A stretch of DNA of 64,000 bases from Cellulomonas gilvus ATCC 13127. GTDB taxonomy: Bacteria > Actinomycetota > Actinomycetes > Actinomycetales > Cellulomonadaceae. The position numbers were made by a program, and so were the translations under genes. Positions 9,183 through 17,156 of the stretch are shown here, one piece after another. The notes under the pieces were generated by a model. The model was not told where the DNA came from, made no database searches, and worked only from the letters and a program-made list of their open reading frames with translations. Location: the NCBI RefSeq assembly GCF_000218545.1, contig NC_015671.1, forward strand, positions 2,418,001 through 2,482,000. Reading direction: 5' to 3'. Position 1 is the stretch's first letter. Every line of letters starts with the position of its first letter.

Positions 9183-10939
9183 GTGAGCCCCTTGATGACG
9201 GCGAGCCGCAGGCGCAGCCGGGCGGCGGCGTCCGCGGCGAGATTCGGGTCGGTCAACGGCTCGGCGGCCTGCGCGCGCACCTGCTCGACGCGCGCACGGG
9301 CCCGCTCGGCCAGGTCGTCGCGCAGCTCGGCCACGATCCGCGGTGCGGCGGGGCCCAGCAGGCCGGTCAGCAGGTCGACCGCGTCCGCGACGCCCGCCGC
9401 ACCCGTGAGGGCCACGGTCGCGAGCGTCTCGTCGCCCAGCACCTTGACGGCTTTGTCACGGCGGCGGGCCAGCCCCTTGTCCGGGACGGCCTCCGCGAGC
9501 GCGGCACGCACCGCGCGCACGCCCTGGCCCGTCCAGGCCCGCGCGGCCTGCTCGGCCGCGGGGTCCGGCCCCGGCGGGACCGTGGCCCACCGGTCCAGCA
9601 CGGCGAGGGCGCCCGGCGGCCCGGCCGCGAGCGCCTCGCGCAGGTCGTGCTCGGCGTCGTCGGCCGCGGCGGCCAGGACGGTGGTGGCCGCGTGCGCGAC
9701 CTCGGTGCGCAGCGGCTGGACCGCCGCCTCACGGTCGGCGCGGCCCCGCGCCGAGCCGCGCACCTTCGTCGGGCGGCCGGACGTGGTCGACGCCGGACGG
9801 CGCACCGCGGCGCCCAGCACACCCGTCGGCGACGTCAGCTCGGCCCACCGCACCGCGACGGCACCCGCCGCGACGACGCCGTCCGTGACCGCACGCGCGG
9901 CCCGGTCCGCGGGCTCGCGTGCGCCGTCGGTGAGCAGGTCGCCCGCCTGCTGCGCGGCGTCCGCCTGGTCCTGCACGGCCTCCGCGAGCTCGTCGACCCA
10001 GATCCGCAACGACACGAACGAGCCGCGCAGCGTCCGCTTGATGACCGTGCGCGCGCGGTCGGGTCCCGCGAGCATGAGCAGCCACCGCCGCACGGGCGCG
10101 ACGACCGCCGCGTCGAGCGGCCCCTCGTGCGGTCCCGCGTCGGGCACGACGAACAGCGGCGAACCCGCGAGGCCGTGCTCACGCAGGCGCGCGAGCAGGT
10201 CGCTGCGGACCGCCGCGAGCGAGTCAGCGGGAACCCGGTTGAGCACCATCGCGATCGACGCGCCGCGCTCGACGGCCGACTCCAGCACGCGCCACGGCAG
10301 CGCGTCGCCGTAGCGCGCGGCGGTGGTCACGAACAGCCACAGGTCCGCGGCCTCCAGGAGCCGGTGCGCCGACTCGCGGTTGCTGTCCAATACGGAGTCC
10401 AGGTCGGGCGCGTCCAGCAGGGCGATCCCGCGCGGCACCGCATCGTCCGCGACCGCGCGTGCGGAGCCGACCAGCGGGTGCGCCGCGAGCAGGTCCGCGT
10501 CTCCCGGGTGGTGGACCAGCACGGGCTCACGTGTGGTGGGACGCAGCACGCCCGCGGTCGTCACCTCGTGCCCCACCAGCGAGTTCACCAGCGTCGACTT
10601 GCCCGCACCCGTGGAGCCGGCGACCACGACGACCGCCGGCGCGGACAGCTCAGTGAGCCGCGGCACCAGGTGCTCGGTGAGCTGGTCGACCAGTCGTGCC
10701 CGGGACGAGCGCGCGCGCTCCACGCCCGGCAGGTCCAGCGGGAAGCCGGTCGCGTCCACGTCGCGGCGCAGGTCACGCACCGCGTCCAGCAGCGACTCCG
10801 CGGCCAGCGGGCGGACCAGGATCTCGCGCGGGTCGTCGGCGGTGTGCCGCCCCATGGCGAGGGCGCCAGCCGTGCCCGCAGCGACCTCGGGCGCTGGCTG
10901 CGCCGAGTCGGGGCCGGGCTGGGCGCTCACGCGGCCCAT
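9179..10939 (-). CDS. dynamin-like GTPase (first of pair)
   Basis: A protein of about 586 residues with G1 motif GSTGAGKST near residues 108-116, G3-like LLDAPDLDS and G4 LNRVP. The C-terminal 250 residues are alpha-helical and Ala/Arg-rich with no clear membrane helix, unlike its partner. This asymmetric pairing is typical of bacterial dynamin-like operons. The start is uncertain: ATG 10939, GTG 10930 and ATG 10855 are all in frame and the region before the G domain is low in complexity. Its stop overlaps the next GTPase start by four bases. Confidence 0.85.
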   Translation of the reverse strand: MGRVSAQPGPDSAQPAPEVAAGTAGALAMGRHTADDPREILVRPLAAESLLDAVRDLRRDVDATGFPLDLPGVERARSSRARLVDQLTEHLVPRLTELSAPAVVVVAGSTGAGKSTLVNSLVGHEVTTAGVLRPTTREPVLVHHPGDADLLAAHPLVGSARAVADDAVPRGIALLDAPDLDSVLDSNRESAHRLLEAADLWLFVTTAARYGDALPWRVLESAVERGASIAMVLNRVPADSLAAVRSDLLARLREHGLAGSPLFVVPDAGPHEGPLDAAVVAPVRRWLLMLAGPDRARTVIKRTLRGSFVSLRIWVDELAEAVQDQADAAQQAGDLLTDGAREPADRAARAVTDGVVAAGAVAVRWAELTSPTGVLGAAVRRPASTTSGRPTKVRGSARGRADREAAVQPLRTEVAHAATTVLAAAADDAEHDLREALAAGPPGALAVLDRWATVPPGPDPAAEQAARAWTGQGVRAVRAALAEAVPDKGLARRRDKAVKVLGDETLATVALTGAAGVADAVDLLTGLLGPAAPRIVAELRDDLAERARARVEQVRAQAAEPLTDPNLAADAAARLRLRLAVIKGLT

Positions 10940-11179
10940 TGTCACGGCGCGGGATGACCTGGACAAACGCGCCACGCGGGACGGACCGCCCCGGGTCTGC
11001 CGACGACATGCCTCAGGGGCACCGGGCCGACAGACGCGCACGGCTCACCCCGGCCTCTTCCCGCGGCCGGCCGGACCAGCAGCTCGTCGGCCGCGCGAAC
11101 CAGATCGCCACCCACGACGAGGTGACTGATGCCGGTGCGGCGGCCACGTCCGTTGCGACGACGGCACGACGTCCGGCGA

Positions 11180-11620
11180 TCAGTGCGCCTGGACCTCCGC
11201 CCCGATCTGGTCGGGCGCGGCGAGGTGGACGGCGAGCCGGGCGAGGCAGTCGTCCCAGCCCTGCACGTGGTCGTCGCGGGTCGCCTCGTCAGCGAAACCG
11301 CGGTGGACGAGGCGCAGGACGGCTCCGTCCTGGCGTGCCTCGATCGCGATCTCCACGGTGGTGACCTCGGGCTCGCCGTCCCACTGCCAGGTGAACGCCG
11401 CACGCGACGGCGGCTCGACGACCTCGTACTCGCCGCCGACGCCGATCCCCGCGACCGAGGAACCGAGGTGATAGCGGCCCGCGACCCGCAGGTCGAGCCG
11501 GCAGACCGTCGCGAAGCTGTCCGGCCACATCCAGGCTGCCCACTGCGCCGGGCTCGTCATCGCCGCCCACACACGCGCGGGAGCGGCGTCGAGGTGCTGC
11601 TGCACGCTCAGCTGGTGCAT
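11180..11620 (-). CDS. SRPBCC/AHSA1-family protein
   Basis: A 146-residue START-like protein. It opens with LSVQQHLDAAPARVWAAMTSPAQWAAWMW, the typical N-terminal strand and helix of the AHSA1 (activator of Hsp90 ATPase-like) group, and contains FTWQWDGEPEVTTVEIAIEA. Members bind hydrophobic ligands and often sit beside ArsR regulators, but no regulator is present here. ATG 11620 was chosen because AAGGAG lies 7 nt upstream. The roughly 240 bases between this gene and the GTPase pair contain no gene that I can support. Confidence 0.85.
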   Translation of the reverse strand: MHQLSVQQHLDAAPARVWAAMTSPAQWAAWMWPDSFATVCRLDLRVAGRYHLGSSVAGIGVGGEYEVVEPPSRAAFTWQWDGEPEVTTVEIAIEARQDGAVLRLVHRGFADEATRDDHVQGWDDCLARLAVHLAAPDQIGAEVQAH

Positions 11621-11725
11621 GACGGCTCCTTCTCGGCGGCTGCGCTCCGCCACGTGCGGGCCGCGACACGGACATGATCACCGTCGGACGCCGTTCCTGC
11701 CAAGGCTCATTCGCCCGTGCATGGG

Positions 11726-11798
11726 TGCCCCCGGCAGGACTCGAACCTGCGACCGACCGCTTAGAAGGCGGCTGCTCTATCCACTGAGCTACGGGGGC
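11726..11798 (-). tRNA. tRNA-Arg (anticodon TCT)
   Basis: A 73-nt cloverleaf on the minus strand. The 7-bp acceptor stem GCCCCCG/CGGGGGC, D-loop core GTAGCTCAGTGGATAGAGC and T-arm GGTTCGAGTCC are all present. The anticodon loop CCTTCTAAG gives TCT. The CCA end is not encoded. Confidence 0.95.
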
Positions 11799-12014
11799 CG
11801 GCACCGCGCAGGCTACCGGCTCCGGACCGGTCGCTCGCGGCGCCGACGGACCGCGCGGTCCGGCGGGGAGGCGCGCGCATGCCATTAATCCGGTGACCGG
11901 CGGCATGCCCGCATGGTCCAGTTCTCCTGCACACGTCGTCGGCCCCGGCCACGACCACGCGGCGCGGTCAGCGTCCGCACACACCCCACCCCCACTCTCC
12001 TGCCTGGAGTCGTC

Positions 12015-12194
12015 ATGCACCCCCTCATGTCCATCGAGATCGCCCGTCGCGAGCAGCACGACCGCCTGACGGCCGTGGAGCACGCGCGTCGGCGCGCACC
12101 CCGGCGCGTCTCTCGACAGCACGCCTCGAGCCATCCGCCCGAACCGTCGCCGTCCCGCCCGGCCCAGCGCACCAGGATCGCCACCGCGTCCTGA
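12015..12194 (+). CDS. small basic protein, hypothetical
   Basis: A 59-residue frame starting MHPLMSIEIARREQHDRLTAVEHARRR, with GGAG about 6 nt upstream of the ATG. The helical, charged N-terminal 25 residues resemble small conserved actinobacterial proteins. The C-terminal half is Arg/Pro/Ser-rich. Function unknown. It lies between tRNA-Arg and a small membrane protein. Confidence 0.5.
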   Translation: MHPLMSIEIARREQHDRLTAVEHARRRAPRRVSRQHASSHPPEPSPSRPAQRTRIATAS

Positions 12195-12375
12195 CCCGCC
12201 GACGCCGCCAGGCAGCGACCGATCGACCACAGGACGGGCGCGAGCTCCCTTCACCGGGGCTCGTGCCCGTTCGTCGTCCCCGCCACGCGCGCGTGCGCGT
12301 CCTTACCTGACCGCCGTGCCACGATGACGCCATGCATGCCGGCCGGCCCCGTCCCGCGATCCGCGGAGCGCGCTG

Positions 12376-12627
12376 ATGGGCCGCCACGCGGGCTCGTCCG
12401 AGCCCGCCGCACGCGAGCCCGGTGCGGCCGCCCTGGTGTGGCTCGAGCGCGGTCTGCTGGGCCTGGTCGCGGGCGCCGTCATCGCGCTCGTGCTGCGGTG
12501 GGCGGGGCTGGCCGCGGACACGAGCCTCGTCGTCGGGATCGTCGTGCTCGTGCTGGTCCCCGTCGCGGCGTGGGTCGCCTCGACCGTCCCGGACCGCCCC
12601 GCCCATGACGACGAGCCGCCCGCGTAG
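12376..12627 (+). CDS. small membrane protein, two helices
   Basis: An 83-residue protein with two predicted transmembrane helices (about residues 27-45, GLLGLVAGAVIALVLRWAG, and 49-69, TSLVVGIVVLVLVPVAAWVAS) separated by a short turn. The C-terminus is short and acidic. No family is recognised beyond DUF-type small actinobacterial membrane proteins. It ends 25 bases before orn, whose own -10 box lies in that gap. Confidence 0.6.
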   Translation: MGRHAGSSEPAAREPGAAALVWLERGLLGLVAGAVIALVLRWAGLAADTSLVVGIVVLVLVPVAAWVASTVPDRPAHDDEPPA

Positions 12628-12640
12628 GACCCCGCCCCCG

Positions 12641-12646
12641 TAGGCT
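12641..12646 (+). promoter_or_regulatory. -10 box, leaderless start of orn
   Basis: TAGGCT ends 6 nt before the GTG of orn at 12653. This spacing puts the transcription start at or next to the start codon. No Shine-Dalgarno sequence is present. Confidence 0.6.
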
Positions 12647-12652
12647 GGCCGG

Positions 12653-13309
12653 GTGACCAGCAACAGCACCGGCAGCCCGCAGCCCAACGGGCACGAGAGC
12701 CAGGACCGGATCGTCTGGATCGACTGCGAGATGACCGGCCTCGACCTGGGCGCCGACGCCCTGATCGAGGTCGCCGCCGTGGTGACCGACTCCGAGCTCC
12801 GCGTCCTGGGCGACGGCGTCGACGTCCTCGTCGCGCCGCCCGCGGAGGCGATCGAGGGCATGTCCGACTTCGTCCGCACCATGCACACGACGTCCGGCCT
12901 GCTCGACGAGCTCGCAACCGGGACGACGCTCGCGCAGGCCCAGGAGCGCGTCCTGGAGTACGTGCGCCAGTGGGTGCCCGAGCCGGGCAAGGCGCCGCTC
13001 GCGGGCAACTCGGTGGGCACCGACAAGGCGTTCCTCGACCGGGACATGCCCGTGCTGGTCGGGCACCTGCACTACCGCGTGATCGACGTGTCCTCCATCA
13101 AGGAGCTCGCCCGCCGGTGGTACCCGCGCGTGTACTTCGCCTCCCCGCAGAAGAACGGCGGGCACCGCGCGCTGGCGGACATCCTCGAGAGCATCGACGA
13201 GCTGCGCTACTACCGGGCCGCGCTGTTCCCGGCGACCCCGGGGCCCGACTCCACCACCGCGCGCCGCCTCGCGGCCGAGATCGCGGCGACGTCGGTCACG
13301 CGCCGCTGA
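12653..13309 (+). CDS. orn: oligoribonuclease
   Basis: A 3'-5' exoribonuclease of the DEDDh family that degrades 2-5 nt RNA and pGpG to mononucleotides, completing mRNA turnover. The 218-residue protein has the ExoI motif IVWIDCEMTGLD (Asp24, Glu26) and the C-terminal HRALADI segment that carries the catalytic His and Asp. It starts at a GTG with a leaderless -10 box. It is followed by a strong bidirectional hairpin. Confidence 0.96.
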   Translation: MTSNSTGSPQPNGHESQDRIVWIDCEMTGLDLGADALIEVAAVVTDSELRVLGDGVDVLVAPPAEAIEGMSDFVRTMHTTSGLLDELATGTTLAQAQERVLEYVRQWVPEPGKAPLAGNSVGTDKAFLDRDMPVLVGHLHYRVIDVSSIKELARRWYPRVYFASPQKNGGHRALADILESIDELRYYRAALFPATPGPDSTTARRLAAEIAATSVTRR

Positions 13310-13364
13310 GGTCCGGGCCGGGGCTGCCGGCCGGGCCGGGCTTCCGGCCGGGACGGGCGGGGAC

Positions 13365-13400
13365 GACGAAGGGGCGCTGACGGATCAGCGCCCCTTCGTC
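13365..13400. terminator. bidirectional terminator between orn and tRNA-His
   Basis: A 16-bp perfect inverted repeat (13365-13380 and 13385-13400) with loop CGGA. It lies 55 bases after orn on the plus strand and 8 bases beyond the 3' end of tRNA-His on the minus strand, so it serves both. Confidence 0.88.
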
Positions 13401-13408
13401 CTGCGTGG

Positions 13409-13482
13409 GGTGGCTAACGGGACTTGAACCCGCGACCCCCTGGACCACAACCAGGTGCTCTACCTGCTGAGCTATAGCCACC
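13409..13482 (-). tRNA. tRNA-His (anticodon GTG)
   Basis: The 74-nt span includes the extra G at position -1, facing discriminator C, as required for HisRS. Acceptor GTGGCTA/TAGCCAC; anticodon loop GGTTGTGGT gives GTG. CCA is not encoded. Confidence 0.95.
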
Positions 13483-13562
13483 ACGACCGCGGCGAACCGG
13501 GCCGACGAGAAGTGTACCGGGTCGTGCGGCGGGGTGCGCACACGCTGCCCAGCGGGCGGCGG

Positions 13563-14516
13563 TCAGTCCTGCGTCGTCGCGGCGATGCGCGCCACCACGG
13601 CGTCGGCGAACCGGTCCAGCGCCCCGGGGGCCTGTGCGAAGAACAGCGACGGCTCGGTCAGCTCGAGCTCGAGCAGCACGGGCTCACCCTCGTCGTCCGG
13701 GATGAGGTCGACACGCGCGTACAGCAGCGGCCCGTCGAGCCCCAGCACCTCGGGCAGCGCGTCGACGACGCGGCGGGCCACGGCCATCTCCGCCTCGCTC
13801 GGCTCGCGCGGGGTCATGGTCTCCTCGCGGTACAGCACGCCCTGCAGGTCGCCCTCGCGGTACGGGCCGGACAGCAGCGGGTCCTTGCGGACCGCGTGGC
13901 TGAACTCGCCCTCGACGAACACCAGCGCGGTCTCGCCCACGGTGTCCACCTGCGCCAGGTAGCGCTGGATCATCACCCACCGACCCACGCCGAGCAGGTT
14001 CTTGGCGTGCGTGATGGCCTGCGAACGCTGCGGCGTCTCGTCGGCGCGGTAGCGACCCGTGTCCCGCGAGCCCGCGCTGACGGTGGGCTTGACCACGAAG
14101 TCGCCGAACGCCGGGAAGCGCGTGTGGATCGCGCGGCCGTCGAAGTTCCGCGCCGGGTCCAGCCAGATCGTCGGGACCGTCGGGATGCCGCGCTCCTCGA
14201 GGTCACGCAGGTACGTCTTGTCGATGTTCCAGCGGACCACCGAGGCGGGGTTGAGCAGCACGCTGGAGGCCTCGACCTGCTGCGTCCAGCCGCTGAAGCG
14301 CTGCGGGCGCTTGGAGTAGTCCCACGTGGAGCGGATGAGCACGTGCTGGTACGTGCCCCAGTCCACGGTCGGGTCGTCCCACACGACCACGTCCGTCGCG
14401 ATGCCACGCTCCTGGAGCGCGGCCCGCAGCGGGACGTCGTCGGGGTCCAGCTCGGGCAGCTCGGCGCAGGTGGCGAGCGCGAGCCGCGCGTCCTGCCCGC
14501 TCGGTAGCGTGGTCAC
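13563..14516 (-). CDS. ATP-grasp domain protein
   Basis: A 317-residue ATP-grasp ligase. Features include IRSTWDYSKRPQRFSGW, FVVKPTVSAGSRDTGRY (the ATP-binding Lys and glycine-rich loop) and LLYARVDLIPDD..EPVLLELELTEPSLFF (Mg-binding Asp/Glu region). It resembles the DcsG/RimK-like group, which joins a carboxylate to an amine or thiol, but the substrates are unknown. The GTG at 14516 follows a TAACCT box by 7 nt, suggesting leaderless transcription. It stands between the tRNA-His and tRNA-Lys genes as a single-gene unit. Confidence 0.86.
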   Translation of the reverse strand: MTTLPSGQDARLALATCAELPELDPDDVPLRAALQERGIATDVVVWDDPTVDWGTYQHVLIRSTWDYSKRPQRFSGWTQQVEASSVLLNPASVVRWNIDKTYLRDLEERGIPTVPTIWLDPARNFDGRAIHTRFPAFGDFVVKPTVSAGSRDTGRYRADETPQRSQAITHAKNLLGVGRWVMIQRYLAQVDTVGETALVFVEGEFSHAVRKDPLLSGPYREGDLQGVLYREETMTPREPSEAEMAVARRVVDALPEVLGLDGPLLYARVDLIPDDEGEPVLLELELTEPSLFFAQAPGALDRFADAVVARIAATTQD

Positions 14517-14523
14517 CTTCGGA

Positions 14524-14529
14524 AGGTTA
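14524..14529 (-). promoter_or_regulatory. -10 box of ATP-grasp gene
   Basis: TAACCT on the minus strand, 7 nt before the GTG start at 14516. The short spacing implies a leaderless mRNA. Confidence 0.55.
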
Positions 14530-14596
14530 CCTGCGGGGCGCCGCGGCGCTCGGGGTGACGGTGGTCACGTGCCGACGTCGACCTCCGGGCGGACGA

Positions 14597-14630
14597 CGAC
14601 GGGCGCCCCGGTGATCCGGGACGCCCGTCG
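14597..14630 (-). terminator. hairpin after tRNA-Lys
   Basis: Outer stem CGACGGGCG/CGCCCGTCG with an inner CCCGG/CCGGG stem, starting 6 bases beyond the tRNA-Lys 3' end. It probably terminates the tRNA transcript before the ATP-grasp promoter. Confidence 0.75.
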
Positions 14631-14635
14631 GTTGG

Positions 14636-14708
<73 letters not shown>

Positions 14709-14794
14709 GCGGTGCAGAAGATTAGCAGGCCCGCGGGGGTGCGAGCGAACCGGATCCCCCGCGCGTGACGAGGGTCACGCGCGTCCGCGGTCGA

Positions 14795-14983
14795 TCACGC
14801 GGAACGGTCGCCGTGCAGCTCGTCGCGCAGGATCTGGGCGCTGGTCGGGGCGTCCTTGCGGAGCAGGTCGAGCAGCAGCGTGTGCGGCACGCGGCGGCTC
14901 ACCAGGGCGCGCAGCCGCTCGGGGCTCACGTCCACCTCGCGGTGACGCCCACCCGCAGGGCCGCGTCGGCTCGAGTCGTTCAT
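14795..14983 (-). CDS. small hypothetical protein
   Basis: A 62-residue protein ending VPHTLLLDLLRKDAPTSAQILRDELHGDRSA, preceded by a strong ribosome-binding site (GGGGAGG, 6 nt before ATG 14983). The C-terminal 40 residues could form two amphipathic helices. No family is recognised. It lies downstream of the GroES-like gene on the same strand. Confidence 0.55.
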   Translation of the reverse strand: MNDSSRRGPAGGRHREVDVSPERLRALVSRRVPHTLLLDLLRKDAPTSAQILRDELHGDRSA

Positions 14984-15113
14984 GGTGCACCTCCCCGCCG
15001 GGGCGTTCGCCCGGATCGGTCAGGCCATGAGAGCACCGCAGCCTGGGCGTCGCCTGGGAGCCGGGTCCGCCACGGCGGACCCTCACAGAACGTTCACGAG
15101 GCCGTCCCGCGGG

Positions 15114-15452
15114 CTACAGGTAGAGGCCCGTGCCCTCGCCCGTGCCGCCGGGCGTCGCGACCGCGTGCACGTCCTTCTCGCGCAGCAGCACGTACGTCTG
15201 CCCCTCGAGCTCCACCTCGGCGCGGTCCTCGGGGTCGAACAGCACGCGGTCGCCCACCTCCACCTGCCGCACGTGCTGACCCGCCGCGCGCACCAGCGCC
15301 CACGCGAGCCGCTTGCCGACCACCGCGGTCGCCGGGATCACGATGCCGGCCGACGACCGGCGCTCGGCCCCCTCGGCGTCGAGCTCGACCAGGAGGCGGT
15401 CGTTGAGCATGCGGATCGGCAGGGCGGGGCGGGGTTCGGGTGCGGAGCTCAC
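15114..15452 (-). CDS. GroES-like co-chaperonin family protein
   Basis: A 112-residue Cpn10-fold protein: IRMLNDRLLVELDAEGAERRSSAGIVIP, KRLAWALVRAAG, VEVGDRVLFDPEDRAEVELEGQTYVLLREKDVHAV. The GroES barrel pattern is clear, including the mobile-loop position RRSSAGIVIP, but no groEL is adjacent, so this is probably an extra copy or a GroES-like relative. The GTG at 15452 fits a TACGGT box 6 nt upstream. An upstream ATG at 15476 would overlap that box. Confidence 0.82.
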   Translation of the reverse strand: MSSAPEPRPALPIRMLNDRLLVELDAEGAERRSSAGIVIPATAVVGKRLAWALVRAAGQHVRQVEVGDRVLFDPEDRAEVELEGQTYVLLREKDVHAVATPGGTGEGTGLYL

Positions 15453-15458
15453 GCCGCG

Positions 15459-15464
15459 ACCGTA
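15459..15464 (-). promoter_or_regulatory. -10 box of GroES-like gene
   Basis: TACGGT on the minus strand, 6 nt before GTG 15452; leaderless spacing. Confidence 0.55.
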
Positions 15465-15489
15465 CCCCGCACGCACCGGTCCCCCGCCG

Positions 15490-15495
15490 TAGTCT
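15490..15495 (+). promoter_or_regulatory. candidate -10 box of bcp
   Basis: TAGTCT about 60 bases before the bcp GTG. Unlike its neighbours this gene has a leader with an AGGAGA ribosome-binding site. Confidence 0.4.
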
Positions 15496-15554
15496 GACGG
15501 GGCGCCCGGCTCCGCCCGGGCCGCGCTCCCCGCACCCGGCCCTCAGGAGAGACC

Positions 15555-16025
15555 GTGCCCCGCCTCGCCGTCGGCGACACCGCCCCGGACTTCACGCTCC
15601 CGACCGCCGACGGCGGCAGCCTCACGCTGTCCGACCTGCGCGGCCGACGGGTGATCGTCTACTTCTACCCCGCGGCCGGCACGCCCGGGTGCACCAAGCA
15701 GGCGTGCGACTTCCGTGACTCGCTCGCGGCGCTGCAGGGCGCCGGGTTCGCGGTCGTCGGCGTGTCCCCGGACCCGGTGGCCACGCTCGCACGGTTCGCC
15801 GCGGCCGAGGGCCTCGCGTTCCCGCTGGTCTCCGACGAGTCCCGGGAGGTCCTGCAGGCGTGGGGTGCCTACGGCGAGAAGCAGCTGTACGGCAAGACCG
15901 TGACGGGCGTGATCCGCTCGACCGTGGTCCTGGACGCCGAGGGCGTGGTCGAGCTCGCGCAGTACAACGTGCGCGCCACGGGCCACGTCGCCAAGCTCCG
16001 CCGCGACCTCGGCCTGACGGCCTGA
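15555..16025 (+). CDS. bcp: thioredoxin-dependent peroxiredoxin (Bcp/PrxQ)
   Basis: A 156-residue peroxidase that reduces hydroperoxides with electrons from thioredoxin. The active-site segment GTPGCTKQACDFRD has the peroxidatic Cys and a resolving Cys five residues later, the pattern of atypical 2-Cys PrxQ/Bcp. The protein has the usual opening LAVGDTAPDFTLPTADG. It starts with GTG 15555 after AGGAGA. A thioredoxin gene lies about 3 kb away. Confidence 0.95.
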   Translation: MPRLAVGDTAPDFTLPTADGGSLTLSDLRGRRVIVYFYPAAGTPGCTKQACDFRDSLAALQGAGFAVVGVSPDPVATLARFAAAEGLAFPLVSDESREVLQAWGAYGEKQLYGKTVTGVIRSTVVLDAEGVVELAQYNVRATGHVAKLRRDLGLTA

Positions 16026-16033
16026 GCACCGGG

Positions 16034-16116
16034 TGCGGGAGACGGGAGTCGAACCCGCACGCCCGTGAGGGCACCAGGACCTAAACCTGGCGTGGCTGCC
16101 GTTTCACCACTCCCGC
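16034..16116 (-). tRNA. tRNA-Leu (anticodon TAG)
   Basis: An 83-nt class II tRNA with a long variable arm. Acceptor GCGGGAG/CTCCCGC; anticodon loop GGTTTAGGT gives TAG; T-arm GGTTCGACTCC. CCA is not encoded. It begins 9 bases beyond the bcp stop, on the opposite strand. Confidence 0.95.
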
Positions 16117-16148
16117 TCGCGGCGCCGATCCTGCCACACGGCACGGCC

Positions 16149-17156
16149 TCACCCGCCGACGGGCACCTCGCCCCCGACGGGCGGGAACAGCCGCGCGAGC
16201 AGGTCCGCGAGCGTGACCACCGCGGCCTCGCGGCCGGGTTCTCTCACGACCGCGAGGTGCTCACGCGTCTCCCGCATCGTGGCGAGCGCGGCGTACACGG
16301 GCGTGGTGGCCGGCAGCGTCAGCCCGGGGCGCGCGAGGGGCGCCACCGGGTGCTCGTCGGCCAGCACCAGCGTGTCACGCACGTGCACCACCGCGTCCGT
16401 CCCGACGAGCACGCGCAGGTGCCCCGAGCGCAGCGTCGCCGCACGCACCTCACCGACCGTCGCACCCGTCGGCACCGCGGTCGGCGCGTGCGCGCGCACC
16501 ACGTCCGCGAGCGTGAGCGCCTGGAGCTCGAGCGCGCCCGACAGGTGGGCCGAGAAGCGCTCGTCGAGCGCGCCCACCGTGGCCGAGTGCTCCACCAGGT
16601 GGCGCAGGTCGTCGGGGCTCGAGCCGACCGCCACCTGGTCCGCCGGCTCGACGCCGACCGCGCGCAGGCACCGGTTGGCGGCGCCGTTGAGCGTGCGCAG
16701 CAGCGGACGCGTGAGCCACATGAACGCACGCATGGGCAGCGCCAGGAGCGTCGCGGACGTCTCCGGGTGCGCGATCGCCCAGGACTTCGGCGCCATCTCG
16801 CCGACCACCAGGTGCAGGAACGTCACGACGACGAGCGCGAGGACGAAGCCCGCGACGTCGGCCGCCCACGCCGCCAGACCCCAGTCCGCGAACAACGGCG
16901 TGAGCCAGTGGTGCACCGCGGGCTTGGTGACCGCGCCGAGCGCGAGCGTGCACGCAGTGATCCCCAGCTGCGAGCCCGCCAGGAGCACGGTGAGCTCGCT
17001 CGAGCTGCGCAGCGCCGCGCGGGCCGACCGGCTCGTGAGCGCGGCGTCCTCGAGCCGGTGGCGACGCGCGGCGAGCAGCGCGAACTCGACCGCGACGAAG
17101 AACGCGGACAGCGCGATCAGCGCGACCGTCGTGACGGCGACGACGAGCGGGCTCAT
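16149..17156 (-). CDS. CNNM/CBS membrane protein (HlyC/CorC family), short form
   Basis: A 335-residue protein with an N-terminal CNNM transmembrane domain (about residues 1-190: LVVAVTTVALIALSAFFVAVEFALLAARR, then AWAADVAGFVLALVVVTFLHLVVGEMAPKSWAIA) and a C-terminal CBS-like region. It lacks the final CorC_HlyC transporter-associated domain found in its neighbour. Such proteins are linked to magnesium or sodium efflux. Its ATG overlaps the upstream paralogue's stop by four bases, so the two are probably made together and may form a heteromer. Confidence 0.88.
   Translation of the reverse strand: MSPLVVAVTTVALIALSAFFVAVEFALLAARRHRLEDAALTSRSARAALRSSSELTVLLAGSQLGITACTLALGAVTKPAVHHWLTPLFADWGLAAWAADVAGFVLALVVVTFLHLVVGEMAPKSWAIAHPETSATLLALPMRAFMWLTRPLLRTLNGAANRCLRAVGVEPADQVAVGSSPDDLRHLVEHSATVGALDERFSAHLSGALELQALTLADVVRAHAPTAVPTGATVGEVRAATLRSGHLRVLVGTDAVVHVRDTLVLADEHPVAPLARPGLTLPATTPVYAALATMRETREHLAVVREPGREAAVVTLADLLARLFPPVGGEVPVGG

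Noticed and set aside
10942..11179. A remnant gene downstream of the SRPBCC gene (segment ISHLVVGGDLVRAADELLVRP)
   Set aside because: Too short, no start context and no family match; it could be chance coding-like composition.
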